Positions 32,826 through 41,449 of a stretch of DNA of 64,000 bases are shown piece by piece. The DNA is taken from contig NZ_CP117834.1 of the NCBI RefSeq assembly GCF_028735875.1, positions 2,964,001 through 3,028,000 on the forward strand, given 5' to 3'. Source of the stretch: Shouchella hunanensis. Its GTDB lineage: Bacteria > Bacillota > Bacilli > Bacillales > Bacillaceae_D. The position numbers were made by a program, and so were the translations under genes. Each line of letters starts with the position of its first letter. The stretch's first letter is position 1. The notes under the pieces were generated by a model, which saw nothing but the letters and a program-made list of their open reading frames with translations, had not been told where the DNA came from and did no database searches.

Positions 32826-33347
32826 ATGAAAGACGATAAAGAGATAATCAAGCTTCTTAGTTCAATCCGACATGATTGGTTGAATGCGATGCAGCTTATC
32901 AAGGGAAATGCTGCATTGGGAAACCACGATCGGATCACAACGATTATCAATGAAATGGTCTTTCAAACTGCAAATGAAAGCCGGTTAAGTAGCCTGGATT
33001 TACCACAAGCTGCCGTAACCATTTTAATGCAAAAGTATATGCAAACGAATCATTTACTGGACGTTGAAATAGATGGAGAGCTATTCTCTTTAGCAAAGTA
33101 TGACGAGCATTTAACTTGTGCGCTAAGGCAATTCTTTTTAGCTTATGACGCGATTGTAGAAAATGATACGAGTCAATTGCATATTTTCTTCACTTTTTTC
33201 GATTCTTCTTGTTTAATTGAAATCAGTTCTGACCAAATTTTAAACAGGCAGACATTGGATAATAGCCTAGCATCATTGGGTAAAATTAGTAAGCTAACAG
33301 CAATTGATCAACATACGTACGCAATTACAGCGCTACTAGAAGCTTAA
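32826..33347 (+). CDS. spo0B: Sporulation phosphotransferase Spo0B
   Basis: Protein of 173 residues that passes phosphate from Spo0F to Spo0A in the sporulation phosphorelay. SSIRHDWLNAMQLIKGN at about residues 12-28 contains the phosphorylated histidine and matches the Spo0B helical hairpin; the rest is the degenerate kinase-like C-domain. It is shorter than B. subtilis Spo0B (192 residues). ATG 32826 follows AAAGGAGAG; the longer frame begins upstream of the promoter. obg follows, as in B. subtilis, but the ribosomal genes rplU-ysxB-rpmA usually upstream are missing here. Confidence 0.92.
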   Translation: MKDDKEIIKLLSSIRHDWLNAMQLIKGNAALGNHDRITTIINEMVFQTANESRLSSLDLPQAAVTILMQKYMQTNHLLDVEIDGELFSLAKYDEHLTCALRQFFLAYDAIVENDTSQLHIFFTFFDSSCLIEISSDQILNRQTLDNSLASLGKISKLTAIDQHTYAITALLEA

Positions 33348-33379
33348 TAGCATCGAGCGTTATATAGAGGTGGAATAAA

Positions 33380-34666
33380 ATGTTTATAGATAAAGTAAAG
33401 GTATATGCAAAAGGTGGCGACGGCGGGAATGGTATGGTCGCTTATCGTCGTGAAAAATATGTTCCTGATGGTGGACCTGCTGGTGGAGATGGAGGCCGGG
33501 GCGCCAATGTTGTGTTACAAGTAGATGAGGGATTACGGACATTGATGGACTTTCGTTATAACCGTCATTTTAAAGCAAAGCGTGGAGAACATGGAATGTC
33601 AAAAAACATGCATGGGAAAAACGCGAAAGACTTAGTGGTTTCAGTCCCTCCGGGAACGACAGTAACGGACGAAACGACAGGTGCACTAATTGCTGATTTA
33701 ACGGAACACGGACAATCAGCTATTGTTGCAAAAGGTGGACGTGGTGGACGTGGAAACGTTCGATTTGCCACACCAGCAAACCCAGCTCCTGATCATGCTG
33801 AAAATGGAGAGCCAGGTATAGAACGAAATTTAGTTCTTGAACTCAAAGTATTGGCTGATGTTGGGCTAGTTGGCTTTCCGTCTGTTGGTAAATCGACATT
33901 GCTTTCAATTGTGTCTGCAGCGAAGCCAAAAATAGCTGATTATCATTTTACAACGATTACACCGAATTTAGGCGTTGTTGATACACAGGATAATCGTAGT
34001 TTTGTTATGGCGGATTTACCAGGATTAATTGAAGGCGCTCATGAGGGTGTAGGTCTTGGACACCAATTCTTACGTCATATTGAGCGTACACGTGTCATTG
34101 TGCATCTAATCGATATGTCGGCCATGGAAGGACGCGATCCAGTTGACGACTATAAAAAAATTACAGCAGAACTGGCACAGTATAATTATCGTTTAACAGA
34201 GCGCCCGCAAATTATTGTAGCTAATAAAATGGACATGCCAGATGCTGCTGGAAATCTAGAGCGATTTAAACAAGAAATGGACGAAGAGGTTCACATTCAT
34301 CCAATGTCTGCGATTACGCGAGAGGGTGTAAGAGAGCTCCTTTTAGCGATAGCTGATGAGTTAGAGCATGCGCCGGAATTTCCACTCCATGATAAAGAAA
34401 CAGATGAAGAAGCGCGAGTGGTGTATCGACATGAAACACCGGTTGATCCATTTATCATTACACGTGCTGATGATGGTGTCTATGAAGTGAGTGGTGCTGA
34501 GCTAGAGCGTGTATTTAAGATGACTGATTTTGCAAGAGACGAATCGGTACGACGATTTGCTCGAAAGCTAAGACGAATGGGTGTTGATGCGGCTTTACGT
34601 GAAAAAGGCGCTAAAGACGGTGATATGGTTCGAATTATGAAATTTGAATTTGAGTTTATTGACTAG
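33380..34666 (+). CDS. obg: Ribosome-associated GTPase Obg (CgtA)
   Basis: Essential GTPase of 428 residues linked to 50S ribosome assembly, the stress response and sporulation. The glycine-rich Obg fold is present at the N-terminus ([34 protein letters not shown]), followed by the GTPase domain with [18 protein letters not shown] and NKMD, and a C-terminal OCT domain. AGAGGTGG precedes the ATG. It lies 32 nt after spo0B. Confidence 0.97.
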   Translation: MFIDKVKVYAKGGDGGNGMVAYRREKYVPDGGPAGGDGGRGANVVLQVDEGLRTLMDFRYNRHFKAKRGEHGMSKNMHGKNAKDLVVSVPPGTTVTDETTGALIADLTEHGQSAIVAKGGRGGRGNVRFATPANPAPDHAENGEPGIERNLVLELKVLADVGLVGFPSVGKSTLLSIVSAAKPKIADYHFTTITPNLGVVDTQDNRSFVMADLPGLIEGAHEGVGLGHQFLRHIERTRVIVHLIDMSAMEGRDPVDDYKKITAELAQYNYRLTERPQIIVANKMDMPDAAGNLERFKQEMDEEVHIHPMSAITREGVRELLLAIADELEHAPEFPLHDKETDEEARVVYRHETPVDPFIITRADDGVYEVSGAELERVFKMTDFARDESVRRFARKLRRMGVDAALREKGAKDGDMVRIMKFEFEFID

Positions 34667-34703
34667 CTAAGACGAATGAATACGAGTGGGGGGGATACGA
34701 AGG

Positions 34704-35147
34704 GTGAGTGACAATCAGTTTTTTCTAGTGAGAGAAGATATGTTAACCGATGCAATGCAGCGAACGTTAGAAGCAAAGGCACTACTTGCAACTGGAAAAG
34801 CAGCGAAGATTAATGAAGCCGTTCAGCTTGTAGGCATCAGTCGAAGTGCATTCTATAAATATAAGGATGGTATCTTCCCTTTTCATTCTGTTAATAAAGA
34901 ACGTATTATTACGTTAATGATTAATTTAGAAGATCGATCCGGGACGTTATCAGAATTACTTCAAATTGTTGCGAGTACCGGAGCGAATATATTAACAATC
35001 AATCAAACGATTCCACTTCAAGGTCGAGCGAGCATTACCTTATCCGTGGATACCGCTCCAATTCAAATTGGGCTCCATGAGTTATTTGCAAAAATGAAAT
35101 CACTTGAAGCAGTCGAGCGAGTAGAAATGGTTGGCTCTGGCTCGTAG
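34704..35147 (+). CDS. pheB: ACT-domain protein PheB
   Basis: Protein of 147 residues with an N-terminal helix-turn-helix-like segment (GKAAKINEAVQLVGISRSAF followed by YKYKDGIFPF) and a C-terminal ACT domain (LEDRSGTLSELLQIVASTGA). It is the counterpart of B. subtilis PheB, encoded just before the prephenate dehydratase gene and presumed to sense an amino acid; its exact role is unknown. GTG 34704 is chosen since GGGGGG lies about 9 nt upstream and the encoded N-terminus aligns with PheB; the GTG at 34686 lies in the ribosome-binding site. Confidence 0.92.
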   Translation: MSDNQFFLVREDMLTDAMQRTLEAKALLATGKAAKINEAVQLVGISRSAFYKYKDGIFPFHSVNKERIITLMINLEDRSGTLSELLQIVASTGANILTINQTIPLQGRASITLSVDTAPIQIGLHELFAKMKSLEAVERVEMVGSGS

Positions 35148-35171
35148 ATAAAGAGGGGAGTGGAGAGTAAA

Positions 35172-36047
35172 ATGAAAAAAATCGGCTTTCTTGGACCAAG
35201 AGGAACCTTTACAGAAATGGCAGCGAAGTTTCTTTTCCCTCAAGATGAGAGAATACCGTTAAAAACCATACCAAGAACAATTGATTTAGCCTTTAATAAA
35301 GGAACAGATTATGCAGTTGTTCCAATCGAAAATGCGATCGAAGGAACTGTTAACGTCACCCTTGATTATTTAATCCATCAAAAACCAATGCCTATCGTTG
35401 GGGCGGTTTCAATTGGTATTGCACATCACTTATTGTCCGCTTCAAGAAAAGAATTTGCTTCTATTGCTCCAAAAAAAATCATCTCGCACCCGCAAGCATT
35501 GGCTCAATGTCATGCTTTTATACAGGAGCATTTTCCTGACGTCATAGTGGAGCATGCAGATTCGACGGCGCAGGCAGCTGCTTGGCTTGCGAAACATCAG
35601 CAAGATGATGTTTGTGTAATTGCAAACCGAGAGGCAGCGAATCTATACGGTCTCTCTATCGTCGCAGAAGACATTCATGATTACCGTGAAAATCAAACGC
35701 GATTTTTAGTCGTTTCGGCTAGTCATCAACAAGAGCAACTCGTAACGAAACAAGCCCACGTAGGTGAAGTAACGACACTAATGGTAACACTCCCGTCTGA
35801 TTTTACAGGAGCGCTTCATCAAGTGTTATCTGCTTTTGCATGGCGGAAACTCAACTTATCTAAGATTGAGTCTCGTCCAACGAAAACAGGATTAGGTAAC
35901 TATTTCTTTATTATTGATGTTCAACAGTTAATGGACGATGTACTATTACCTGGAGCGATTGCCGAATTGAACGCATTAGGCTGTAAAGTAGATGTGCTTG
36001 GAAGCTACTGTACGTATAGCGACCAACTTACGCGAGTAGAAAAATAA
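35172..36047 (+). CDS. pheA: Prephenate dehydratase PheA
   Basis: Enzyme of 291 residues making phenylpyruvate from prephenate in phenylalanine synthesis. IGFLGPRGTFTEMAAKF at the N-terminus, the catalytic ENQTRFLVVS (TRF motif), and a C-terminal ACT regulatory domain with KIESRPTKTGLGNYFFIID, which binds phenylalanine, are present. It is a stand-alone dehydratase with no chorismate mutase domain. ATG 35172 has GGAG 7 nt upstream. It ends the spo0B-obg-pheB-pheA run. Confidence 0.95.
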   Translation: MKKIGFLGPRGTFTEMAAKFLFPQDERIPLKTIPRTIDLAFNKGTDYAVVPIENAIEGTVNVTLDYLIHQKPMPIVGAVSIGIAHHLLSASRKEFASIAPKKIISHPQALAQCHAFIQEHFPDVIVEHADSTAQAAAWLAKHQQDDVCVIANREAANLYGLSIVAEDIHDYRENQTRFLVVSASHQQEQLVTKQAHVGEVTTLMVTLPSDFTGALHQVLSAFAWRKLNLSKIESRPTKTGLGNYFFIIDVQQLMDDVLLPGAIAELNALGCKVDVLGSYCTYSDQLTRVEK

Positions 36048-36050
36048 AAA

Positions 36051-36107
36051 AAACGCTGGACTCATGTAAATCGGTAAATCGATCTACATGAGGCTCAGCG
36101 TTTTTTT
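36051..36107. terminator. Terminator between pheA and niaR
   Basis: AAACGCTG (36051-36058) and CAGCGTTT (36096-36103) close an outer stem; CTCATGTA and TACATGAG extend it inside. Seven Ts follow on the forward strand and As flank the other side, so it can serve both convergent genes. Confidence 0.85.
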
Positions 36108-36132
36108 GTGGTATTTAACTTAGCCTATCATC

Positions 36133-36672
36133 TTATTCCTCTACTAAATAGCCTTTTTCCTTCAGATGTTGAAGTGCTCGCTCAATTTGTTGTTCAGTAT
36201 CTGCTTCAACAGAATGTAGATGGATTCCGTTCGTTAATTGAGATAGTAAATAAGCACCTTCTTGCTGCAAGCGATCGCAAAAGGCATTCACATCTTGACG
36301 ATTGGATAAACGTAATGTTCCTGTAATTTCACCATAAATAGGGTGTTCAATGATAACGTCTATTACGGTTAAGCCACTATCGACAAACGTATATAATTCG
36401 TCTCTTGTATCTTCAGGAGCGTGTTGAACAGCGATAAGACGCTTGATTCGCTGTTCTTTTTGCTGTTGTAAATACAGGTACCCTTGGGCTGTAGAAAAAA
36501 TAGGCTCGCCTTTTGCTTTTAACAGCGACATATCTTGGACAATGACTTGTCGGCTAACACCTGAACGTTTAGCTAAATCACTTCCTGTTATCGGCTGACC
36601 TTCTTCAAGCAACCACTGTAAAATTGCAGAACGTCTTTCTGAGGATACTAATTTTTTTGGTTGGTTTTTCAT
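36133..36672 (-). CDS. niaR: NAD biosynthesis repressor NiaR
   Basis: Protein of 179 residues with an N-terminal winged helix (GSDLAKRSGVSRQVIVQDMS) and a C-terminal 3H domain containing the metal/nicotinate-binding histidines. NiaR (YrxA) represses NAD synthesis genes in response to nicotinate. It is encoded with nifS and divergent from nadBCA, the same layout as in B. subtilis, and a strong inverted repeat lies in front of nadB. ATG 36672 has AAGGTGA 5 nt upstream; GTG 36681 lies within that site and would overlap nifS. Confidence 0.92.
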   Translation of the reverse strand: MKNQPKKLVSSERRSAILQWLLEEGQPITGSDLAKRSGVSRQVIVQDMSLLKAKGEPIFSTAQGYLYLQQQKEQRIKRLIAVQHAPEDTRDELYTFVDSGLTVIDVIIEHPIYGEITGTLRLSNRQDVNAFCDRLQQEGAYLLSQLTNGIHLHSVEADTEQQIERALQHLKEKGYLVEE

Positions 36673-36677
36673 CGTAA

Positions 36678-37790
36678 TCACCTTGTTAATATTGTCTTAA
36701 ACGTTTGAATCAAGAAAGAGATATCTTCTGATGTTGTTGGCTCTCCAAACGTAACGCGAACGTATTGTTGAGTATATTCAGCTGTATACCCAAGGGCCAG
36801 TAAAGCTTTAGAGGGCTCAGCTTGTCCAGCTCGACAAGCTGAACCAATCGCGATACATAATCCAGCTCGACTACATTCAAGCATAAATTGTTGACCGCTC
36901 CATCCGTGAACCATCATCCCTAGATGAAAAGGTAAACGGTTAGGAGGATTAGTGCCGACAATGGATACGTCTGTTCCTAACTCTGAGAGAATGGAGCGCT
37001 GCCAACGAATGTGCTTAGTTGAGAGTGTTTCCCTAATAGACAATGCGTGCTCCAGTTCAACTGTAAAAGCAGCAATAGCTGGCAAGTCCACTGTACCTGG
37101 TCTCATCCCGTACTCATGGGTAACAGCTTGTAGAAACGGTTTAAAATAATGCTCAGGTGCTAAATAAATGATACCTAAACCTTTTGGAGCGTACAACTTA
37201 TGAGCAGAGAAACTGGCTGCATCGACTAATGAGAGATCGATCTCAATCTTTCCTAAACCTTGAACACAATCACTATGAAATAGTATATCATGACTTCGTA
37301 AAATCTCACTAAGGATGTGTGCATTCTGTATGGTGCCTACTTCGCTTGCTGCGATTGAAACTGAACAAAATACGGTGTCTTCGCGAATGACTGCTAGTAA
37401 AGATGGAATCGATACCTCACCAGTTGGAAGAACTTCCACATAATCAACGTCAAATCCTTGTGTTTGCAAATACAAAAAAGTGGATAAAACGGATGGATGC
37501 TCTGTCTTTGTTGTAAGGATATGTTTTCCTTTATGAATCAACGAACGCACTAAAGAGACAATGGCTAAAAAATTTGCTTCAGATCCTGATCCTGTAAAGT
37601 AGATTGCGTCCTTTGCCACATTTAACTGTGTTGCAATTCGCTCTCGGTAATAATGTAAATGCCATTCAGCATGAACCCCAAGTGTGTGGGCGCTCATGGG
37701 ATTAGCGAATTGTTCTAATGCGCATTCTCGGTAAGCGGTAAGCGCCCTTTCTGACATTGGTGATGTAGAACTATAGTCAAAATAATGCAT
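36678..37790 (-). CDS. nifS: Cysteine desulfurase NifS for NadA maturation
   Basis: PLP-dependent cysteine desulfurase of 370 residues. The PLP lysine lies in SFSAHKLYAPKGLG, the cofactor segment in FHSDCVQGLGKIEID, and the active cysteine in IGSACRAGQAEPS near residue 320. In Bacillus this copy supplies sulfur for the iron-sulfur cluster of quinolinate synthase NadA, in line with its place beside nadBCA. AAGGAG precedes the ATG. niaR follows downstream on the same strand. Confidence 0.94.
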   Translation of the reverse strand: MHYFDYSSTSPMSERALTAYRECALEQFANPMSAHTLGVHAEWHLHYYRERIATQLNVAKDAIYFTGSGSEANFLAIVSLVRSLIHKGKHILTTKTEHPSVLSTFLYLQTQGFDVDYVEVLPTGEVSIPSLLAVIREDTVFCSVSIAASEVGTIQNAHILSEILRSHDILFHSDCVQGLGKIEIDLSLVDAASFSAHKLYAPKGLGIIYLAPEHYFKPFLQAVTHEYGMRPGTVDLPAIAAFTVELEHALSIRETLSTKHIRWQRSILSELGTDVSIVGTNPPNRLPFHLGMMVHGWSGQQFMLECSRAGLCIAIGSACRAGQAEPSKALLALGYTAEYTQQYVRVTFGEPTTSEDISFLIQTFKTILTR

Positions 37791-37831
37791 ACTGGCTCCT
37801 TAAAATTATAGTTGTATTTTCTTTTATTCTA

Positions 37832-37867
37832 TGTAAATATAGGTGACAAGACAAGTGTATATTTACA
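37832..37867. promoter_or_regulatory. Perfect inverted repeat between nifS and nadB, probable NiaR operator
   Basis: TGTAAATATA (37832-37841) and TATATTTACA (37858-37867) are exact inverted repeats separated by 16 bp that contain GACAAGAC. The dyad lies in the divergent nifS-nadB gap, 16 bp before the nadB start. Location next to niaR makes NiaR the obvious ligand; I have not matched it to a stored NiaR motif. Confidence 0.6.
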
Positions 37868-37883
37868 CGAGTGGGAGGTTCAA

Positions 37884-39404
37884 TTGAAAACCGTCATTAT
37901 TATTGGATCTGGAATAGCTAGTTTAACTGCAGCCCATAAGCTTGCTGACCATTTTAATGTGATTATTTTCACAAAGTCATCTTATAAAGAAAGTAACTCG
38001 GCCTTTGCTCAAGGTGGGATTGCGGCAGCCCTTGATAAGATGGACCATCCCATTCATCATTTTCAAGACACGTTAAGCGCCGGGAAAGGGGCTAATGACG
38101 TAAGGATGGTCAAGTTGATAACAGAAAAGGCTGGAAACCTCATTCATGAGCTTGAAGAGATAGGTGTGCAGTTTGATACGCAAAATGGGTATTACGCACT
38201 TGGCCGCGAAGGCGCACATCAAAAAAATCGAATCGTTCACGTAAAAGATCAAACAGGTAAAGCCATTATAGAAACCTTATGGGCGCGTGTTGCTCCTCGC
38301 GTAACTGTATACGAACATACAGAGGTAACGGGGTTGATTAGAAAAGGGGGTGTGGTCACGGGGATATGCACGTTAGAAAGAGAGTGGACCGCTTATGCTG
38401 TGGTATTGGCAACAGGAGGAGTAGGCCAACTTTACGCGTTAAATTCAAATGCAAGGACAGCTACAGGAGAAGGAATGTATCTCGCTTACCAAGCAGGTGC
38501 TGTGTTAAAAGATTTAGAGTACATACAATTTCATCCAACGATTTTAAAGGGGAAATATTCGATCCTAATTAGTGAAGCTGTTCGTGGTGAAGGGGGCTAT
38601 TTAATAAATGGAAAACAAGAGCGTCTAATGAGTCGGTATCCAAAAGGTGATTTAGAAGGAAGAGATCTCGTATCAGCTGTTCTTCATGAGGCAATCGTGC
38701 AAGGAGAAGACATTTATTTAGATGTAAGACATCTTCATTATTTTTCAACTCGTTTCCCATTTCTATATCAAGCATGTTTACAGGAGGGGATAGATCCAGC
38801 AAGAACCCCCATTCCGGTTGCGCCAGGTGCCCATTTTATTTGTGGAGGAGTGGAAGTAGACCAAGTCGGAAGAACGGCAGTTGGACACTTATATGCGATT
38901 GGTGAAGTAGCTTGTTCTGGCGTACATGGTGCAAACCGGCTTGCAAGCAATTCTTTACTTGAAGCAATTTATTTTGCAACAGCATGTGCAGACGACATAG
39001 TATCAGAATCTAAAAAAAACCCACCAGTACATCCGGATGATCCCTTTTCCCATGTGCTCGTGGACCCTCAGGAACATCTATTGCCTAAACGTGATGAATT
39101 GCAGCAGCGGATGATGCATCAAGTAGGCATAAAGCGCTCCCAGCAAGGCTTGCAGGAGATGCTAGAGTGGCTTGATGCATATCGAAGAAAGCCTGCCTCA
39201 TGTAAGCAATCCTTTGAGGATAAAGGTATGTTTGAAGTAGCGACCTTCATTACACGTGCGGCATTAACAAGGGAAGAATCAAGAGGAACTCATCAACGGA
39301 GCGACTTTTTAACGGAATCATCTAGTTGGAGAGAGCGAACAATTCGTTTTTGCTATGGGAAAATGTCCGTCATAACTCAAGGAGGTTTCTGTGAACAGCA
39401 TTAA
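37884..39404 (+). CDS. nadB: L-aspartate oxidase NadB
   Basis: FAD enzyme of 506 residues that oxidises L-aspartate to iminoaspartate, the first step of de novo NAD synthesis. VIIIGSGIASLTAA is the FAD-binding fold; SAFAQGGIAAALDK, LATGGVGQLYALNSNA and GAHFICGGVEVDQVGRT are typical of the family. TTG 37884 is chosen because GGGAGG lies 5 nt upstream and the longer frame runs through the operator. It overlaps nadC by 14 nt. A perfect dyad lies just upstream. Confidence 0.94.
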   Translation: MKTVIIIGSGIASLTAAHKLADHFNVIIFTKSSYKESNSAFAQGGIAAALDKMDHPIHHFQDTLSAGKGANDVRMVKLITEKAGNLIHELEEIGVQFDTQNGYYALGREGAHQKNRIVHVKDQTGKAIIETLWARVAPRVTVYEHTEVTGLIRKGGVVTGICTLEREWTAYAVVLATGGVGQLYALNSNARTATGEGMYLAYQAGAVLKDLEYIQFHPTILKGKYSILISEAVRGEGGYLINGKQERLMSRYPKGDLEGRDLVSAVLHEAIVQGEDIYLDVRHLHYFSTRFPFLYQACLQEGIDPARTPIPVAPGAHFICGGVEVDQVGRTAVGHLYAIGEVACSGVHGANRLASNSLLEAIYFATACADDIVSESKKNPPVHPDDPFSHVLVDPQEHLLPKRDELQQRMMHQVGIKRSQQGLQEMLEWLDAYRRKPASCKQSFEDKGMFEVATFITRAALTREESRGTHQRSDFLTESSSWRERTIRFCYGKMSVITQGGFCEQH

Positions 39405-40230
39405 AGTAAAAGAAGCGCTAAAACAATTTATTTTAGAAGATATTGGCGATCGAGACGAAACGTCAGAAAGTATTTTTTATAGATCAACCGTGACAGCAAC
39501 TGCTGAAATAACCGCTAAAGAGTCAGGTGTATTTGCAGGTGCCCAAGTGATGAGTACGTATTTTTCTCTCTTTGATAATGACATTCAAACCTCCAGTTAT
39601 AAAACAGAAGGACAGTTTATTGAAAAAGGGGATGTTCTTGCAACATTTGAAGGGAGCGTAAGTACCATTCTTCAAGGAGAACGTGTGTTACTAAATGTAT
39701 TGCAACGTATGTGCGGCATTGCGTCAACGGTTCATTTAGCAAAAGAGCGCTTAAATGACCCTTCCATACGCTTGTGTGATACAAGAAAAACTGCACCAGG
39801 GCTTAGAATGTTTGATAAAGCAGCCTGTCGCGCTGGTGGTGGGTATAATCACCGAAATGGCTTACATGATGCTGTGATGTTAAAGGAGAATCATATTGCG
39901 GCTTGTGGTTCCATTTCAAAGGCTGTTCAACGTGTAAAAGCAATTGCAGGGCCGATGCTGAAAATTGAAGTAGAAACAACGAATGCCGAGGAAGTAAAAG
40001 AGGCTGTGGCGGCAAAAGCAGACGTCATTATGTTTGATAATGCTTCGCCTGACGAGATTCGCGCCTATCAACAACTCGTCCCACCTTCAATATTAACCGA
40101 AGCTTCCGGGGGAATTGATTTGTCAACGATACACCTATACAAAGGCACAGGAGTAAACTTTATGTCTTTAGGGTTTATCACCCATTCGGTAAAAGCACTT
40201 GATTTAAGCATGTTACTTAAGAGAGGGTGA
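39391..40230 (+). CDS. nadC: Nicotinate-nucleotide pyrophosphorylase NadC
   Basis: Quinolinate phosphoribosyltransferase of 279 residues. LCDTRKTAPGLRMFDKAA and GGGYNHRNGLHDAVMLKENH form the active site that binds quinolinate and PRPP. It makes nicotinate mononucleotide from the NadA product. The GTG start overlaps the end of nadB by 14 nt with GGAGGT upstream, so translation is coupled. nadA follows after 6 nt. Confidence 0.95.
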   Translation: MNSIKVKEALKQFILEDIGDRDETSESIFYRSTVTATAEITAKESGVFAGAQVMSTYFSLFDNDIQTSSYKTEGQFIEKGDVLATFEGSVSTILQGERVLLNVLQRMCGIASTVHLAKERLNDPSIRLCDTRKTAPGLRMFDKAACRAGGGYNHRNGLHDAVMLKENHIAACGSISKAVQRVKAIAGPMLKIEVETTNAEEVKEAVAAKADVIMFDNASPDEIRAYQQLVPPSILTEASGGIDLSTIHLYKGTGVNFMSLGFITHSVKALDLSMLLKRG

Positions 40231-40236
40231 AGCACA

Positions 40237-41334
40237 GTGGAACTGGTAAAACCAACAATTCTACCTGAGCACTACCGGACGATGTCAACGGAAGAGAAAG
40301 TAAAGCGAATACGCCAAGCAAAAGCCTACTTTGGTAGTGAATTACTAATACCAGGTCATCATTATCAAAGAGAAGAAGTCATTCAATTTGCGGATGCGAC
40401 AGGGGATTCCTTGCAGCTTGCCCAATTATGTGCAAAAAGTGATGCAGCATTTATTGTGTTCTGTGGCGTTCATTTCATGGCGGAAACGGCTGACATGTTA
40501 ACGAGTCGTCGTCAAACGGTTCTTTTACCTGACCTCGCAGCGGGCTGTTCTATGGCAGACATGGCAACCCATGCACAAACGAAACGAGCATGGAAAAGCT
40601 TAACAGAGCTTTACGGAAATACTCTTGTGCCATTAACGTATGTTAATTCAACTGCTGCTATTAAGGCTTTTTGCGGTGAACATGGTGGAGCTTGTTTAAC
40701 GTCATCAAATGCAAAAGAAATGGTCAGCTGGGCGTTGGGTCAAAAAGAACGGCTCTTGTTTTTACCAGATCAACACCTTGGTCGCAATACAGCAGCTGAA
40801 ATTGGCATTCCGCTTGAGCAAATGGCTGTTTGGTGTCCACACAAAAATGAGTTGGAACGAGTGGCTGACACTAGTCTAGAAGACATTAAAATCATTTTAT
40901 GGAAAGGGCATTGCTCGGTTCATGAAAAATTTACTGTTACCCAGATTGATGAAAAGCGGGCGAAATCTCCTGATATGACTATTATTGTGCATCCTGAATG
41001 CAGTTATGACGTTGTTCAAGCTGCTGATGATGCAGGCAGTACACATCATATTATTCAAGTGATACAACAAGCTCATTCAGGATCAAAATGGGCGGTTGGC
41101 ACAGAAATGAATTTGGTAAATCGGTTAGCTAAACAACACCCTGACAAACAAATTGAATCCTTAAACCCTTTTATGTGTCCTTGCTTAACAATGAATCGAA
41201 TTGACCTTGAACATTTATGTTGGACGCTTGATTTATTACGTGAAGGTGTGTACCAATTTAAAATTAAAGTACCTGAAGCAATAACAAAGTATGCCAAAGT
41301 GGCCTTAGATCGCATGCTATTGTCAGTAAAATAA
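40237..41334 (+). CDS. nadA: Quinolinate synthase NadA
   Basis: Iron-sulfur enzyme of 365 residues that condenses iminoaspartate with dihydroxyacetone phosphate. The cluster cysteines are visible in [13 protein letters not shown], in the HPECSYDVV segment and in [11 protein letters not shown] near the C-terminus. [20 protein letters not shown] is a family segment. The GTG at 40237 has GAGGGTGA upstream. It is the last of nadBCA; no terminator is visible before safA. Confidence 0.95.
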   Translation: MELVKPTILPEHYRTMSTEEKVKRIRQAKAYFGSELLIPGHHYQREEVIQFADATGDSLQLAQLCAKSDAAFIVFCGVHFMAETADMLTSRRQTVLLPDLAAGCSMADMATHAQTKRAWKSLTELYGNTLVPLTYVNSTAAIKAFCGEHGGACLTSSNAKEMVSWALGQKERLLFLPDQHLGRNTAAEIGIPLEQMAVWCPHKNELERVADTSLEDIKIILWKGHCSVHEKFTVTQIDEKRAKSPDMTIIVHPECSYDVVQAADDAGSTHHIIQVIQQAHSGSKWAVGTEMNLVNRLAKQHPDKQIESLNPFMCPCLTMNRIDLEHLCWTLDLLREGVYQFKIKVPEAITKYAKVALDRMLLSVK

Positions 41335-41449
41335 AATAAGTTGTCCTCGGCATATGCAATAAATTATTCTCATATTCTTTTCTGAAGAGAACATTATGGA
41401 AACAGTGCGCATAGTGTGTACGAATGCCTATAACAGGGGGGACGACCCA

